Source: Hwanghaeella sp965227365 (GTDB lineage: Bacteria > Pseudomonadota > Alphaproteobacteria > UBA8366 > Aestuariispiraceae). Taken from it: a DNA stretch of 64,000 nucleotides. Shown here piece after piece: positions 62,131-64,000 of the stretch (position 1 is the first letter of the stretch; each line of letters opens with the position of its first letter). A program made the translations under genes and the position numbers. The notes under the pieces are model-generated. The model was given only the letters and a program-made list of their open reading frames with translations. It ran no database searches and was not told where the DNA came from. The stretch spans positions 248,001 through 312,000 of the forward strand of contig NZ_OZ245754.1 in the NCBI RefSeq assembly GCF_965227365.1, in the 5' to 3' direction.

Positions 62131-63051
62131 ATGGCTCCGGCCTCAAGCGGAATGACGGCGCCCTCGCAGCATCCACTCCGGGCGGCGGGGTGGATGTTCG
62201 GTGCGTTGCTGTCTTTCAGCACGATGGCCGTGTCGGCCCGCAACGTCTCCGCGGAACTCGATACATTTCAACTGATGTTCTTCCGAAGCGCGATCATGTT
62301 GACCATGGTGGTCGGTATCGCATTGTGCACGCCTGGCGGTCTGGGGCAGTTCAAGACCAGCAACCTCAAAGGCCATTTAGCTCGAAATTGCGCTCATTTC
62401 GTTGGCCAGTTCGGTTGGTTTTTCGGCGTGGCCGCAATACCTCTGGCCCAGGTCGTGGCGATTGAATTCACGACGCCGTTGTGGATCGGCGTGTTCGCGC
62501 CTTTCCTGCTGGCCGAGCGGATGACCTGGCTGCGAGGGCTGGTGCTGGTCGCCGGGTTCAGCGGTGTGTTGATTGTGGTCCGGCCGTGGGAGGTGGAAGT
62601 TCAGGCGGGTTCCGTCGCCGTGATGATTGCGGCGGTTGGGTTTGCTCTTTCAATGATCGCGACCAAGCGGCTGACCCGGTCGGATAGCATTCTCTGCATA
62701 CTGTTTTACATGGGCCTGATACAGGCACCGATGGGGCTGCTGCCGGCGTTGGGGGGCTGGGTTGTACCGAGTACGGAAGTCTGGGCCTGGATGGTCCTGA
62801 TTTCCTTCTGCGGCCTGACCGCACATTTCTGCCTGGCAAAAGCCCTGTCTTCGGCCGATGCTCTGGTCGTCGCACCGATGGACTATCTGCGTCTGCCTGC
62901 CTTTGCGGCAGTCGGATACTTCTTCTTCTCGGAAACCGTCGGCTTTGAAGTCGTGCTTGGCGGAATGGTTATCTTGACCAGCAATTGGCTCAATACCTGG
63001 CTGGAGTCTCGTCGTGCGCGCCGAGCACGCGCCGCCGCCGCAAGAGCCTAG
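62131..63051 (+). CDS. EamA/DMT family transporter
   Basis: The 306-residue protein has about ten hydrophobic segments and two EamA repeats. Typical elements are LMFFRSAIMLTMV in the first half and YLRLPAFAAVGYFFFSE in the second. It begins 10 bases after the HMG-CoA reductase stop; ATG 62152 is a possible alternative start. DMT proteins usually export metabolites or amino acids, or exchange them. It ends the plus-strand operon. Confidence 0.86.
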   Translation: MAPASSGMTAPSQHPLRAAGWMFGALLSFSTMAVSARNVSAELDTFQLMFFRSAIMLTMVVGIALCTPGGLGQFKTSNLKGHLARNCAHFVGQFGWFFGVAAIPLAQVVAIEFTTPLWIGVFAPFLLAERMTWLRGLVLVAGFSGVLIVVRPWEVEVQAGSVAVMIAAVGFALSMIATKRLTRSDSILCILFYMGLIQAPMGLLPALGGWVVPSTEVWAWMVLISFCGLTAHFCLAKALSSADALVVAPMDYLRLPAFAAVGYFFFSETVGFEVVLGGMVILTSNWLNTWLESRRARRARAAAARA

Positions 63052-63092
63052 GGCAGACCGGTATCAAGAAAAGCGTGGATCGGGAAATGCAA

Positions 63093-63118
63093 AGGGCCGC
63101 CCCGGAAGGGACGGCCCT
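63093..63118 (-). terminator. Hairpin after the cold-shock gene
   Basis: Arms AGGGCCG and CGGCCCT, extended by CCC/GGG after one mismatch, lie 24 bases after the csp stop on the minus strand and 42 bases after the convergent EamA stop. A short TTTGCATTT follows on the minus strand. Confidence 0.6.
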
Positions 63119-63141
63119 AGCAAAACCTTCAGAACGCAGAC

Positions 63142-63345
63142 TTACAGCGCCTTCAAGTCAACAGCCTTCGGACCACGCGGCTCAGCTTTGATTTCAAAGC
63201 TGACCTTCTGGCCTTCGTTCAGCGTGCTCATGCCGGCCTGTTCGACGGCAGAGATGTGGACGAAGACGTCCTTCGAGCCGTCTTCGGGCTGAATGAAGCC
63301 GAAGCCTTTGGTCGTGTTGAAGAATTTTACCGTACCGGTAGCCAT
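63142..63345 (-). CDS. Cold-shock/CspA family nucleic-acid-binding protein
   Basis: The 67-residue protein has the two RNA-binding motifs KGFGFI and VFVHISAV on a single S1-like barrel, the normal CspA size. It binds single-stranded RNA or DNA and melts RNA structures. The 5' untranslated region upstream is long, as is usual for csp genes, but I cannot place its start. It has its own downstream hairpin. Confidence 0.95.
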   Translation of the reverse strand: MATGTVKFFNTTKGFGFIQPEDGSKDVFVHISAVEQAGMSTLNEGQKVSFEIKAEPRGPKAVDLKAL

Positions 63346-63573
63346 TGTTAGTACCCTTCACTGGTCGTTCACCGTAGTCACCCGCCGGAAATCCCTTATC
63401 CGGACGGGGTGCAACGCTTGGCATTCTGTGTGGGGAGTTCTGATCGCGCTGCGGCGCAACTACTCGTCCTGCGTCCTGCGGCAGCGATGTCACATGTGGA
63501 GGTATGCGCCAGCCTGAAACAAGACGCAAGAGAATTTGCTGAGAAGTTTTTGTTTCGTGGCAGATGTTTGTGA
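63346..63573 (-). promoter_or_regulatory. Upstream region of the cold-shock gene
   Basis: No credible gene lies here. On the minus strand it should contain the csp promoter and a long leader. I see no certain promoter elements or cold-box sequence. The rest of the gap, to 63702, holds the hairpins described separately and a short unassigned piece. Confidence 0.4.
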
Positions 63574-63605
63574 TTCAAACCGGTGCTGCAATACGGCGGT
63601 TTGAA
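63574..63605 (-). repeat. Second inverted repeat, distal to the terminator
   Basis: Arms TTCAAACCG and CGGTTTGAA pair perfectly over 9 bp around a 14-base loop. On the minus strand it directly follows the T-run of the terminator at 63603-63639, so the two form a tandem hairpin block between the CTERM gene and csp. Confidence 0.5.
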
Positions 63606-63639
63606 AAAAATAGAAGCGGTGCTCGGGTAAGCACCGCTA
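63603..63639 (-). terminator. Rho-independent terminator of the VPLPA-CTERM gene
   Basis: On the minus strand AGCGGTGCT and AGCACCGCT form a 9-bp stem with a 6-base loop, followed by TCTATTTTTTTC. It starts 63 bases after the CTERM gene stop. Confidence 0.8.
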
Positions 63640-63702
63640 AATTCGCAAAACAGATTCAATCGTATTGAGGCCCTCGGCCTCGGAGAGGGGCGGACGAAAT
63701 TC

Positions 63703-64000
63703 CTATGCCGTCCGACGGCTCCTGCGCCAGCCGAGGAGACCGATCAGTCCGAAAGCGCTGGCGGCCAGTGGCAACGCTGCCGGTAGTGGAACCACGGTCG
63801 CCTGTCCGAATACGGTTACATGGCTGTTGTCCTGAAACTTTCCGCTCGCAGGAGGAAATGTCTTATAGAGCAGACTGTACAAACCACCCAAATCATCACC
63901 GTACCAGAAAGTTCCGCCGACATTGGACTTGATATAGACGCCGGCAATGGTCCATCCCGAGGCTGGGGCAAGAAGGTCGAGCGTAAATGCGTGTTGCCCG
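63703..64000 (-). CDS. VPLPA-CTERM sorting domain protein, C-terminal part
   Basis: The frame is open from the window edge to its stop at 63703 and encodes 98 residues. The end is VVPLPAALPLAASAFGLIGL followed by LGWRRSRRTA: a VPLPA signal, a hydrophobic helix and a basic tail, the PEP-CTERM class variant found in Proteobacteria that make exopolysaccharide. Such proteins are cut and anchored by an exosortase (EpsH/XrtA type) and act at the cell surface. The visible part of the mature domain (TLDLLAPASGWTIAGVYIK) is not recognisable. The start lies beyond the window; no exosortase gene is seen here. Confidence 0.85.
   Translation of the reverse strand, partial: GQHAFTLDLLAPASGWTIAGVYIKSNVGGTFWYGDDLGGLYSLLYKTFPPASGKFQDNSHVTVFGQATVVPLPAALPLAASAFGLIGLLGWRRSRRTA

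Noticed and set aside
63703..63891. Complete 62-residue gene at the right edge starting with TTG
   Set aside because: The same frame stays open to the window edge with protein-like composition, so the piece is the end of a longer CTERM protein.
1..64000. tRNA, rRNA, CRISPR, insertion sequence or prophage features
   Set aside because: I looked for tRNA-like cloverleaf ends, regularly spaced repeats and transposase or integrase motifs and saw none I could support by eye.

Overview
The window looks like chromosomal DNA of a free-living alphaproteobacterium. It is GC-rich throughout, has polycistronic catabolic operons, GTG and TTG starts with good Shine-Dalgarno sequences, and an abundance of TRAP and ABC uptake systems, CoA-transferases and molybdenum enzymes. 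A marine Rhodospirillales-type organism is my best guess, from the TRAP transporters, the DMSP-lyase-like cupin and the sulfite dehydrogenase; this is inferred from gene content, not from a marker gene. I see no rRNA, tRNA, CRISPR array, insertion sequence or phage gene. Nearly all the DNA encodes uptake and breakdown of small organic molecules.

Layout. (1) 1-10101: tail of a LivH permease, a single-chain LivM-LivG-LivF fusion, an aldehyde dehydrogenase, an SDR, an EthD-like protein, a TcuA/TcuB pair and two NAD-dependent epimerase-family enzymes. (2) 10112-12851: GNAT and XRE-cupin genes divergent from a DMSP-lyase-family cupin and an Asp-nucleophile alpha/beta hydrolase. (3) 13031-21278: amidase, LuxR regulator, PotABCD-type ABC transporter and a class-C-like serine hydrolase, ending in a decayed second PotD C-terminus; a LuxR-box-like dyad lies in front of potA. 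(4) 21350-27478: minus-strand operon CoA-transferase, HMG-CoA-lyase-like enzyme and TRAP DctPQM, with a divergent LysR gene. (5) 27507-41919: a methyltransferase-like membrane protein, a TMADH-like flavoprotein with a missing Fe-S cysteine, a TauD-type dioxygenase, SoeABC-like sulfite dehydrogenase, a second TRAP system, a glutamine-synthetase-family ligase and an iron alcohol dehydrogenase. Together these suggest an amine/organosulfonate pathway. (6) 41976-48829: NicO-type metal transporter, ATP-grasp protein, lipoprotein, metallo-beta-lactamase-fold hydrolase, XRE regulator, a CxxC protein of unknown role, MscS and DUF4126. (7) 48844-54696: minus-strand SDR, stand-alone molybdenum oxidoreductase, DHA2 MFS transporter and amidase. 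(8) 54808-57494: hybrid-less membrane histidine kinase and a small exported protein. (9) 57541-63051: UxaA-type dehydratase divergent from SDR, FAH-family hydrolase, class II HMG-CoA reductase and an EamA transporter, a sugar-acid pathway module with a GntR-type operator between the divergent genes. (10) 63142-64000: cold-shock protein and the C-terminus of a VPLPA-CTERM sorted protein.

Most operons pair an importer with enzymes that activate and cleave the imported compound: Liv with ALDH/SDR, Pot with amide hydrolases, TRAP with CoA-transferase and lyase, and TRAP with GS-like ligase and ADH next to sulfite oxidation. Substrates cannot be fixed from sequence alone and are given as hypotheses.
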